Origin: SOJA01 sp964598485
GTDB taxonomy: Archaea; Thermoproteota; Bathyarchaeia; Bathyarchaeales; Bathycorpusculaceae
Assembly: GCA_964598485.1 (NCBI GenBank)
Contig: CAZRCD010000015.1
Span: 1-34,014 of the forward strand
Length of the DNA stretch: 34,014 bases
Direction: 5' to 3'
Shown here piece after piece: positions 1 through 6,854 of the stretch. Under the pieces are notes generated by a model, which ran no database searches, was not told the origin of the DNA, and saw only the letters and a program-made list of their open reading frames with translations. The translations under genes were made by a program, and so were the position numbers. The number at the start of each line of letters is the position of its first letter. Position 1 is the stretch's first letter.

Positions 1-455
1 GGCGGAAATGGACCAAAACGCATAGAAACCGTGGAATAAATTTGAGAAAAATCTACAACTTCCCTTAACTTTCTAACAGCAGAATTAAATCTTTCAATAT
101 ACCCTACAGCCAACAACCTGTCCATTGTCGCCGCTTTTTTCACCATCTCTTCACCATGGTTTAAACTATCCGCAAAGGGCTTTTCAACCAAAACATGTTT
201 GCCCTTTTCCAAAGCATCCATGACTACGTCGCTGTGCATGGAGGTTGGGGTACAGACACTTACCGCATCCAAATTCTCCCCAAGAAAATCTTCAGAATGT
301 TCAAAAAATTTGCAATTGTACGTTTTGGCTAGGTGCTTTTTATCTGAATTGCTATCGCAAATACCGACCAATTCACATTCCTTTAGTTTGTTGTAAACCC
401 TAGCATGAGCAGAGCCCATGAACCCAAGTCCAATGACACCAACTTTTACTTTCAT
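1..455 (-). CDS. Gfo/Idh/MocA family NAD(P)-dependent oxidoreductase, N-terminal part (cut by window start)
   Basis: I translated this from the minus strand; it is open to the window edge, so the C-terminal part is missing. The visible ~151 residues hold a complete Rossmann domain: the nucleotide-binding motif GLGFMG at about residues 9-14, the segment SVCTPTSMHSDV, and the family's EKP motif, whose lysine is the usual catalytic or substrate-contacting residue. Enzymes of this family oxidise or reduce sugars and nucleotide sugars, for example at C3 of UDP-GlcNAcA, or inositols. The start is the ATG at 453-455, preceded by a GGAGAGA-type ribosome site about 8 nt upstream. The sugar substrate cannot be told from this part. 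A second member of the family lies at 27648-28634. The surrounding polysaccharide locus suggests a nucleotide-sugar dehydrogenase, which is inference. Confidence 0.9.
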   Translation of the reverse strand, partial: MKVKVGVIGLGFMGSAHARVYNKLKECELVGICDSNSDKKHLAKTYNCKFFEHSEDFLGENLDAVSVCTPTSMHSDVVMDALEKGKHVLVEKPFADSLNHGEEMVKKAATMDRLLAVGYIERFNSAVRKLREVVDFSQIYSTVSMRFGPFP

Positions 456-761
456 TTTAATCTCTCCTGAATGATAGGTAACCGTGCGCTAATTTTGCTT
501 GATACAGCTAATAAACGTTAGCAAATTCTGAATCAAATCGCATGTGCATCGTCTATGAAAAAATTAGCGTTTACACTAGAGTATCGTCGGTCGCCGTCTT
601 TGTTTACGGCAGAGTATCCCGAAGATACTGAAAACTTAGCAGAAAATAGAAAATGCAGGAAGAAAAGTTGCCTTGAAGAGTTGTTGTTACCAGATCAACG
701 GATTGAAAACCTCAGAACAATTCCAACAATCAGCCAACTTGCAACTGTTGTCAAAGACCTG
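456..761. other. Intergenic stretch upstream of the oxidoreductase
   Basis: This is the leader side of the minus-strand oxidoreductase. It holds that gene's ribosome site at about 463-470 and an A/T-rich TTTATTA-like element near 509-517 that could be its TATA box. A plus-strand open frame (555-860) runs through it but overlaps the hydrolase gene and has no convincing ribosome site or recognisable domain. I see no RNA gene or repeat here. Confidence 0.4.
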
Positions 762-1370
762 TTATGGTTTCTCATTTTTTGTCAGGATTACTTTCCAATC
801 TATGAGAATGGGGATACTGAAAAGAATCAGATAGACAATGTGGGGAATGAGCAATGCTAAAGGAACATACAGGGGGAAACTTATGAGTGTAGGCAAGAGA
901 ACGGTCAGGAGGGGTATGGCTAGAATCATGTTTGATGGGTGATGTTTGAATAGAAAAAATATGTCCTTTGTTTTGATCATAAACGTCATGGAGATGAGGA
1001 AAAGAGACCATTCAAGGGCAATATTGGTTAAACTTGCTATTCCAATGTGAAAGCCATACGTATTAGTGGTTAATGGCCATAGTAGTTGCAGGTTTCCGCC
1101 TATTAGGTAGTCTCCGATTATGATGTGCTGGATTACTGCTACGAAGTATGGTGCAGCTCTTTTTTTGTAGATTGCAAATATGGGTATGAAGACGAGACAG
1201 AAAAGTATCACTGAGTGTAGGGGTCCTCGATGTTCCAAACCAGGTATTAACAAGTCAATGTCAGGAAAAACCGATGCAAGGAACAATAATGGGAGATTAA
1301 TGTTGACGTCTAGCGATTTGGCTGCAAGTTTTCCGGTTAAGTATCCTAGAGCAAAGTGTCCAACAGCGTA
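762..1370 (-). CDS. YdjM/DUF457-like membrane-bound metal-dependent hydrolase
   Basis: This is a 202-residue multi-pass membrane protein with the metal-binding pattern of the YdjM/DUF457 family. With the ATG at 1370 as residue 1, it has His6 in VGHFALG, Asp38 and Asp40 in FPDIDLL, His48 and His53 in HRGPLHS, and His83 and Asp88 in QHIIIGDYL. The rest is about five or six hydrophobic helices. Members are thought to hydrolyse membrane-linked substrates, but the substrate is generally unknown. A longer TTG start exists at 1388; I prefer the ATG at 1370 because a GAGG ribosome site lies about 9 nt before it. It is divergent from the small Cys-rich gene at 1520. Whether it acts in the surface-polysaccharide pathway cannot be judged from sequence. 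Confidence 0.75.
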   Translation of the reverse strand, partial: YAVGHFALGYLTGKLAAKSLDVNINLPLLFLASVFPDIDLLIPGLEHRGPLHSVILFCLVFIPIFAIYKKRAAPYFVAVIQHIIIGDYLIGGNLQLLWPLTTNTYGFHIGIASLTNIALEWSLFLISMTFMIKTKDIFFLFKHHPSNMILAIPLLTVLLPTLISFPLYVPLALLIPHIVYLILFSIPILIDWKVILTKNEKP

Positions 1371-1477
1371 CATGAAGTGTTTCCTCAAACATTTTAATGT
1401 TCACTTATTCTTGCTGTCAAATATTAACAATCTTGTTTGTCACTTCACAGTGCGCGTTAATACGTTGAATTCATCAA

Positions 1478-1490
1478 CTCTATATATATC
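1478..1490 (+). promoter_or_regulatory. TATA box candidate for the small Cys-rich gene
   Basis: A CTATATATATC run ends about 30 nt before the ATG at 1520. This is the spacing expected of an archaeal TATA box giving a very short leader. A purine-rich AAAGGGGAAAA lies between it and the start. Confidence 0.55.
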
Positions 1491-1519
1491 GAAGCACCAA
1501 AGGGGAAAACTGAATAAAT

Positions 1520-1834
1520 ATGCTATCCTTCGAAGTGACGGCAATTGACCTTATTTTGGTTATAGCAGTCATAGTCCTCTTAGTGCTATACTGGGCAAAG
1601 TTATCGAAAATTCCTGATGAACAATTTTTCAGACGGTCAACAGCAAAAGTTGCAAGCCCAGAAATACTTGAATCAAATCCTCAAAGCGGTTATGCAGAAT
1701 GTCCGCGTGGATTTGGATATATAAGAAAGATTGGTGATGACGGATCTGTTTCGGAAAGGTGCTTAGGTTGCTACAGAATTATGGAATGCTATGGCGAAAG
1801 CGAAGAGGTTAAACCTCAGCTTAACCAAGTTTAG
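1520..1834 (+). CDS. Small membrane-anchored Cys-motif protein, function unknown
   Basis: This 104-residue protein is not one I can assign to a named family. Residues about 9-25 form one hydrophobic helix. The remaining ~75 residues are soluble and carry four cysteines, C61, C81, C84 and C90 (C-x19-C-x2-C-x5-C), around a CPRGFGYI segment. That spacing could bind zinc or another metal, or form disulfides. The start at 1520 is supported by a TATA-like box about 30 nt upstream. It is divergent from the YdjM-like hydrolase and upstream of the anchored beta-sandwich gene, with its own promoter. The real codon structure, TM segment and conserved-looking Cys cluster make it a likely gene rather than a chance frame. 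Confidence 0.7.
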   Translation: MLSFEVTAIDLILVIAVIVLLVLYWAKLSKIPDEQFFRRSTAKVASPEILESNPQSGYAECPRGFGYIRKIGDDGSVSERCLGCYRIMECYGESEEVKPQLNQV

Positions 1835-1948
1835 CTGAAAATGTTACTAGAATTAATGAATTTGTTCTGTTCGTTTTGTGGATAGTTATATACGTTTTCT
1901 TGGAATCTAGCAGAGAACTGTATATGTGTAGTGCATTTATACGAAAAT

Positions 1949-1957
1949 GTTTATTAA
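1949..1957 (+). promoter_or_regulatory. TATA-like element for the anchored beta-sandwich gene
   Basis: TTTATTAAG lies about 33 nt before the ATG at 1990, in an A/T-rich leader. A ribosome site AAGGTG lies at 1978-1983. This is a position-based assignment only. Confidence 0.35.
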
Positions 1958-1989
1958 GTCTTAATACATAGTATAACAAGGTGTAATCA

Positions 1990-2463
1990 ATGGTGAGTAA
2001 AGAATCCATAATCACCGGCGCCATGCTCATACTCATCACTTACACATTGGGGCTATCTCTAGTAAGCCAAGCATTCCCTGCAGCTCAAACAAGCAAAACA
2101 TTATCCAGCACAGGATCGATACAGATACAAACCACTGCAGGAATCGGCGTATATGAAAATGTCCAGTGTACCACTCCGAAAACTTCCATGTTATGGGGAA
2201 CACTTGAGCCAGGAACAAGCCAAACCATTACTTGCTACATCAAAAATGAGGGAAGCACATCAACAAGACTATCTATGTACGTAGATAGTTGGATTCCCGA
2301 GAGCTTAGAGTTCTCAAATTACCTTGTTCCCGACTGGGACTACGACAACCAGCCCATTAACTCTGGCGCTTCAATCCCAGTTACGTTCACGCTAATGGTA
2401 GACGCAGGCATTACAGGAATAACAACCTTCAGCTTCGACATCACAATAGTTGGAAGCAGCTAA
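1990..2463 (+). CDS. N-terminally anchored, secreted beta-sandwich protein (small archaeal surface family)
   Basis: This 157-residue protein has one N-terminal hydrophobic helix (about residues 8-29) that serves as signal peptide or anchor. An all-beta extracytoplasmic domain follows. It has the pattern of a repeated archaeal family: GSIQIQTTAGIGVYEN, then WGTLEPGTSQTITCYIKNEG, then WDYDNQPINSG, ending in ITTFSFDITI. It is a paralogue of the protein at 15214-15723, which shows the same order of blocks. The WGxLxPG...NEG layout is reminiscent of TasA/camelysin-like fibre or pilus subunits, but that is weak inference. The start has an AAGGTG ribosome site 6 nt upstream. It sits beside the archaeosortase module but lacks a PEYPFG-type C-terminal tail, so it is not an obvious sorting substrate. 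Confidence 0.75.
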   Translation: MVSKESIITGAMLILITYTLGLSLVSQAFPAAQTSKTLSSTGSIQIQTTAGIGVYENVQCTTPKTSMLWGTLEPGTSQTITCYIKNEGSTSTRLSMYVDSWIPESLEFSNYLVPDWDYDNQPINSGASIPVTFTLMVDAGITGITTFSFDITIVGSS

Positions 2464-2470
2464 CAGAAAA

Positions 2471-2508
2471 AGTTCCACGAATGGAACTCCCCCTCTTAAT
2501 ATTTTTTG
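2471..2508 (+). terminator. Hairpin plus T-run after the anchored beta-sandwich gene
   Basis: AGTTCCA at 2471-2477 pairs perfectly with TGGAACT at 2482-2488 around a CGAA loop. A T-rich run (ATTTTTT near 2502-2508) follows. It begins 7 nt after the stop codon. Archaeal termination mainly needs the T-run, and the hairpin may instead stabilise the mRNA end. Confidence 0.5.
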
Positions 2509-2616
2509 ATTAAATAAAATCATAAAATCTTTTACTATCTGCCTTTTAGAAGTATTTTGTTTTAACAGCAAATCCGGGTAAATGCAAAAACCCCAAATCG
2601 TCTTTAAAGTGTAATT

Positions 2617-2829
2617 TTAGATTATGGAGGGTGAAATTGCTCGCAGTAAAACTGTAACCATGAATGATGCACCTAGGATAAGAGCCACCAGTCGCAGACG
2701 TGTTTTGTCTATTGGGAAGTCTCCGAACTGTTCCGAGTACGAAGTCAACAATTCTGAGGTTATAAGTAAAATTATTGCCGTGATTGCTATCCAAATGGTG
2801 ATGTCTGATATGGAAAGGGGAAATTGCAT
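2617..2829 (-). CDS. Small two-helix membrane protein, last gene of the archaeosortase operon
   Basis: This 70-residue protein has two predicted transmembrane helices, about residues 10-25 and 46-63, joined by a polar stretch with several charged residues. I do not recognise a family. It starts only 4 nt after the stop codon of the 366-residue membrane protein and has an AGAAGG ribosome site about 8 nt before its ATG; the site overlaps the end of the previous gene. That tight coupling on the same strand is the main reason to call it real, and it suggests a subunit or partner of the preceding protein. A plus-strand frame over the same bases (2624-2875) has no such support. Confidence 0.6.
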   Translation of the reverse strand: MQFPLSISDITIWIAITAIILLITSELLTSYSEQFGDFPIDKTRLRLVALILGASFMVTVLLRAISPSII

Positions 2830-2833
2830 CAGT

Positions 2834-3934
2834 CTAACCTTCTACGATTTGATACCATATCTCAACGGTTTTTAAATCTGGGGAAATTTTAGTTTTGGTT
2901 ATGGTTACAAGTTTTCCGGTTGTTTTGGCTAAGGCACATGTGACGGCGCTTGTTAATGGGCATCCAATAGAGTGAATGCTTTTTAGGTTCTGGTTTTTGG
3001 AGTAAAGATTGCTGTAGACTGAATCAGTGATTTTGACATGAATAAGTTCGTTTTCAGCCTCTATCTCAAAGTCGCTAGCTAACTCCAAGTTATTTACTAT
3101 GACTGTTGGTAGACCATCATAGAAGCTCTCTTGGTCGATCTTTGTGAAGTCAACTCTTAATTCTTTTTCAAACAGGCTTACGAGTCCAGAACCTGGAGGG
3201 GTAATGCAGATTCCTTTAGGGTTTTTGACTAGAAATTGTTTTTTTGCCATTTCTTCGATGGGGGGAATTTTTGTGGAATCTTTGGCTGAAATGAAAACAA
3301 CCATTTCTTTTAGCCCTTCTAGGTATTCGGGGAGATATGTATCCTTCGGATATGGAGGTATGTATATGGCTTTTCCCTTGTAGTTTAGATCGTCTATTAT
3401 TCTATCGAGTGTGGCGTAGGTTGAGAGTGCGGTGGCATCTAAAATGGGGACTGTTACGAATTTGGTTGACCTAGCGAAAAGGAAGAGGGCTCCCCAGAAT
3501 GTTAGACCTAATCCTATAAAAGCAAGAATCGTTGAGGAGGTGATGACGGAAGCGGAAAGTAGCAGTGCTCCAATGATAAGTAGGGCAATTCCGATTTTGT
3601 TAGAAGGCATTTTTTTGGACTTCATCAGTTCGTATTTCGATTGCTCGTTTTCTTTTTGTAAGATTTCTAGAGACTTAACAGACGAAGAGGACATTGAAAT
3701 GCGACTGCGTCTTTTCGATTGGAATTCAAGAAAGATTACAGCAATTATTAAAATTGAGTAAACAAAAACGTTTGGAAAGTTCGATTGAAAGGTTTCTAGC
3801 AATGTTTTGTTCCAATAAATCACCTCATAAATGTGTGTCCAATAGATAAACCACAGCGCAATAGACAAGAAAAGAAGCTGCAAAAGTCTAATTGCTTTGG
3901 CAGTACCGAGTCTCCAAAGTTTTTGATCCAACAT
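2834..3934 (-). CDS. Membrane protein with soluble C-terminal domain, unknown function, archaeosortase-linked
   Basis: This 366-residue protein has hydrophobic segments at about 15-32, 54-70, 114-132 and 135-154. The first pair is separated from the second by a charged, Lys/Ser-rich linker (73-110). A soluble domain of about 210 residues (157-366) follows. That domain has a STYATLDRIIDDL helix, PPYPKDTYLPEYLEGL, a Gly/Pro-rich ITPPGSGLV loop near 244-252, and SIGCPLTSAVTCALAKTTG with two cysteines near the end. I cannot assign a function. The ATG at 3934 has a GGTGAT ribosome site upstream. It lies 42 nt downstream of the archaeosortase stop codon, on the same strand, and 4 nt before the 70-residue gene, so the three are probably co-transcribed. 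A role in sorting-substrate handling is inference from position. Confidence 0.7.
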   Translation of the reverse strand: MLDQKLWRLGTAKAIRLLQLLFLSIALWFIYWTHIYEVIYWNKTLLETFQSNFPNVFVYSILIIAVIFLEFQSKRRSRISMSSSSVKSLEILQKENEQSKYELMKSKKMPSNKIGIALLIIGALLLSASVITSSTILAFIGLGLTFWGALFLFARSTKFVTVPILDATALSTYATLDRIIDDLNYKGKAIYIPPYPKDTYLPEYLEGLKEMVVFISAKDSTKIPPIEEMAKKQFLVKNPKGICITPPGSGLVSLFEKELRVDFTKIDQESFYDGLPTVIVNNLELASDFEIEAENELIHVKITDSVYSNLYSKNQNLKSIHSIGCPLTSAVTCALAKTTGKLVTITKTKISPDLKTVEIWYQIVEG

Positions 3935-3976
3935 CTAAGTCATCACCAAACACAGTATAATCTCTAATCTCTAATA

Positions 3977-6016
3977 TTAGGGCTTCCAAACAAGGTGTGA
4001 TTTTTCATTTAGGTTTACAATATCTATTTCCACAAGTCCATTTTCTTGCAGATGCTTTAACATGTGATTTAACTCGTCTGTTTCGGGGCATTTGCCGGTG
4101 GCTTGTTCAAGAGCGTGAGCAATTTCATTAGTTGTTGCTCCGGTTCCTTCATTTAAGTTTTTTATAGTCTGGTACAACAGCTTTTCATTTGACGGAACAA
4201 ATTTTTCAAAAATCTTTAGGTTAGCCCTTTTATTTCTCCATTTTCGTGTGTATTGAGCAGTTATGGTGATAATTATGAACACTATTGATGAAGCAAGTAA
4301 CACCTGTTGAAGAGGAATGCTTAAAGAAAAAAGAGACCGGCTTTTTAATGGTTCCCAATATGTTGAAATTGACTGCGCAAATTGTAATAATTTTTCCTCA
4401 AGTATAGGGTATGTGGTTGAGTTTGCTGCTAGAATTATCAGGCTTATTCTAACGAATTTTTGTTCAATAGTAAGGCCGGTGTTGAACAACGCTTTTTCGT
4501 ACCAGTAGAGAGTGACTTGGGTGTAGTTGTTGGGGCTTTCGAAGACGAAGTAGCGGGCGATAATAGGGGGGTTTTCCACGATTTGAACGTCTCTAGAATC
4601 GAGTACCGATACCAAAGGTGAACGTCCGTGGGCTGTTTGCCATGTAACATAGCATACTTCCCAGTTGTGAAGATTTGTTATCGAATTTGCAACTCCAATG
4701 TCAGCATAGACCATTGGTGTGGAAGTGTTTAGAGGTATATATGCATAAAGGAGTGAAGCATCTTGGTTAGATAGTTTTTCGTAGTCAACATCGCGATAGA
4801 GAAATTTGAATTGGTAACCTGTAAATTCTGGGAAAACTTCAGTACTCTCTTTCAAGTTTGGGTCTGTAAACGTTAATCCTTGGGCGAAAGCGAATACTGG
4901 CGCTTGTATACTTGAAGTGACTAGAAATATACCGACCAGCAGAGCAATGATTTTAACCAAAAATCTTCCTGAAATTCTTGTGCGGGCGGTCAGGTTTTTG
5001 AGGAATTTTCCACAGTGTGAACAAAAGGGTTCCTGTTTTTGGAGGCTGGTGTCACAGTTGAAACATGATGGTGTTTCGTTTGAGCCTTTAAAGATTTGAA
5101 TGTGTAAAAACTTTTCGCCAATCAGCAAAAGCAGAAAAATTCCGCCGAAAATGAGAACCCAACCTGCTACCGTATGGAATATTGTCATAGCGATTTCTTC
5201 GCCAAGCCAATGACCAATCGCGACAATCGTAGATATTCTAAGGATGTTTAGTATTTGCAACACTGCGAAACCAAGAAGAAACAAACCAGCCTTTTTGACG
5301 AGTGAACCCTGAATAATGTAGGCTAGAAAAGTGGCGAACATCATAAACGCTATTAGAGAATAGATTCCTGAGCATGGTAAATCTACTGCAAACAACATTG
5401 GTGTACCAGAAGGAGTATTGACTGTAATTGTTGGAGACCCATATGTAGATTGCAGAACTGCAGGCAAACCAAACGTTTTAAGCAAAAGAAAGGATGCTTG
5501 TGTGTTGAAGTTGCCTATTAAAGCTCCTGCCGTGTAGGTTATTTCTGACGGGAGCGGTATGAGAAAAAAGAGAAATAGAATTGGAAAAATGAGTACAGTG
5601 AGCGTTTTAAAATTGAAGAGAACGAGTACTATACCCGTAACAAATAAGGGAAGAGAAAAAAGGTGATATTCCAGCGTAGAAAAAGTATAAGAACCATACC
5701 AATATATGAGAAAAGCAGAAAGGCATAAACTCAAGCCGATAACTTCGATTAAGAATGAATCCCTTGAACGCTGCCGAAGCTTCTCTAATGCAAAAGTAGC
5801 TTTGATTACATCTCTTTTTCTGTACACAATGTAGGAGACCAGAACTGGAACAAGGACGATATGCGTTACCGCTTCATTGTACAACGCTTCGTTGACTAAG
5901 ATAGAAAGATCCTGCCAGTATACGATCAGAATCATTAGCGGAATCATAATAGCTGAGAGAACAAGAAAAGAGTGTTTATTCAAGTCTGCGAATGTCTTTC
6001 GAAACACGTTAACCAT
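3977..6016 (-). CDS. Archaeosortase/exosortase family transpeptidase with zinc ribbon, EpsI-like domain and C-terminal winged helix
   Basis: This 679-residue protein has an exosortase core of about eight membrane helices (residues ~15-302). The family's catalytic triad is in order: Cys215 in DLPCSGIYSL, Arg260 in LNILRIS and His281 in IFHTVAGW. Such enzymes cleave and transfer proteins carrying a C-terminal tripartite sorting signal. After the core comes a zinc ribbon, C318-x2-C321...C332-x2-C335. Another helix (~352-376) follows, then an extracytoplasmic domain (~380-560) with NWEVCYVTW and TLYWYEKAL, resembling EpsI/DUF3485, often linked to exosortases. Next is a helix (~570-588) and a cytoplasmic winged-helix-like region (~600-679). 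The ATG at 6016 has only a close GGGTGA upstream. The likely substrate gene is 154 nt upstream, and two membrane-protein genes follow in the same operon. The core call is firm; the EpsI and winged-helix labels are inference. Confidence 0.9.
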   Translation of the reverse strand: MVNVFRKTFADLNKHSFLVLSAIMIPLMILIVYWQDLSILVNEALYNEAVTHIVLVPVLVSYIVYRKRDVIKATFALEKLRQRSRDSFLIEVIGLSLCLSAFLIYWYGSYTFSTLEYHLFSLPLFVTGIVLVLFNFKTLTVLIFPILFLFFLIPLPSEITYTAGALIGNFNTQASFLLLKTFGLPAVLQSTYGSPTITVNTPSGTPMLFAVDLPCSGIYSLIAFMMFATFLAYIIQGSLVKKAGLFLLGFAVLQILNILRISTIVAIGHWLGEEIAMTIFHTVAGWVLIFGGIFLLLLIGEKFLHIQIFKGSNETPSCFNCDTSLQKQEPFCSHCGKFLKNLTARTRISGRFLVKIIALLVGIFLVTSSIQAPVFAFAQGLTFTDPNLKESTEVFPEFTGYQFKFLYRDVDYEKLSNQDASLLYAYIPLNTSTPMVYADIGVANSITNLHNWEVCYVTWQTAHGRSPLVSVLDSRDVQIVENPPIIARYFVFESPNNYTQVTLYWYEKALFNTGLTIEQKFVRISLIILAANSTTYPILEEKLLQFAQSISTYWEPLKSRSLFSLSIPLQQVLLASSIVFIIITITAQYTRKWRNKRANLKIFEKFVPSNEKLLYQTIKNLNEGTGATTNEIAHALEQATGKCPETDELNHMLKHLQENGLVEIDIVNLNEKSHLVWKP

Positions 6017-6170
6017 TTCACCCGTCTCTTTGCATCTCTAGATTCACTGGTTTAGTGCATAGCACTCACAGACTTATTTCATTCCGAAGGCTTTCCAATC
6101 TTTCACTGTCAAGTAGAAAAACTGGAAAGGAAAAACACTAAATCGGTTTATCAAAAAATATGAGGAACTT

Positions 6171-6680
6171 TCACTTCTTCACTCGGTTTTTCTTTCTGTA
6201 AACGTATAGTGCTGTGGCTCCGAAGAAAGCTGCCATGGCTGCTATTGTTCCAAACGGGTATTCGGGAATGACATTATGATTCCAGTGACAACGACAGAAG
6301 AACCAAAATATTGCCCATAGAAACCATGGGCATCCTGTTGCTTTTGCAGACACTGTGTATTGTCCTTCGGAAGTTGCGATAACGGTTCCCACGTATTTTA
6401 TCGTTGTTGTATCGTCTAGCACTATGTTAAGGTCATGCCACTCTGCAATGGATGTATTGTTGGGATCGTAAATGATCACGTCTTGGACAGTGATGGTTTG
6501 GTTGGGATCTATAGTTTCGGCTTTGACGTAGATGTTTACTGCTTCCCCAGTTAAGTATTCGCTTTTGTCGGTAAACACTGTGAAAGATTCTGTTGTTTCG
6601 TCAGCGCTTACTAAAGGAACCAGCAGCATCAGTAAGCATAATGCTACACTGACTATTTTGATTGACGTTTTAATTGACAT
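6171..6680 (-). CDS. Secreted protein with PEYPFG-type archaeosortase sorting signal
   Basis: This 169-residue protein has a Sec signal peptide (residues 1-26, ending VSADE). A beta-sandwich domain (about 30-112) opens with the TDKSEYLTGEAVNIYV pattern seen in extracellular Ig/MG2-like domains. A short Trp/Cys-rich block follows (116-136, GCPWFLWAIFWFFCRCHW). The C terminus is a classic tripartite sorting signal: IPEYPFG at 138-144, a hydrophobic helix (145-161), and a basic tail YRKKNRVKK. This is the form recognised by archaeosortases in the PEF/PEP-CTERM style. The gene lies directly upstream of the archaeosortase on the same strand, which makes it the obvious cognate substrate. The ATG at 6680 has no clear Shine-Dalgarno, but a TATA box about 25-40 nt upstream suggests a nearly leaderless mRNA. 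Confidence 0.85.
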   Translation of the reverse strand: MSIKTSIKIVSVALCLLMLLVPLVSADETTESFTVFTDKSEYLTGEAVNIYVKAETIDPNQTITVQDVIIYDPNNTSIAEWHDLNIVLDDTTTIKYVGTVIATSEGQYTVSAKATGCPWFLWAIFWFFCRCHWNHNVIPEYPFGTIAAMAAFFGATALYVYRKKNRVKK

Positions 6681-6703
6681 AAATACATCTTAAAGAACTT
6701 CAG

Positions 6704-6720
6704 CATTTAAATATATATGA
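6704..6720 (-). promoter_or_regulatory. TATA box for the sorting-substrate gene
   Basis: On the minus strand this reads TCATATATATTTAAATG. Its centre is about 30 nt before the ATG at 6680, so transcription should begin within a few bases of the start codon. This fits the missing ribosome site. Confidence 0.55.
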
Positions 6721-6854
6721 AAACTAAAACTAGAAAATCTTTTGAGAAATTCTAGAGTTTTTTGACATCAACCTTAGATTTTATGCATAACAGGAGTCAA
6801 ACCAGTAATGTGACCTACCGCAGTAACTATTTTTTAAGCCAGCAAATCTGCATC

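Noticed and set aside
555..860. Plus-strand 101-codon frame between the oxidoreductase and the hydrolase
   Set aside because: It overlaps the end of the well-supported YdjM-like gene on the opposite strand, shows no ribosome site, and its translation matches no domain I recognise.
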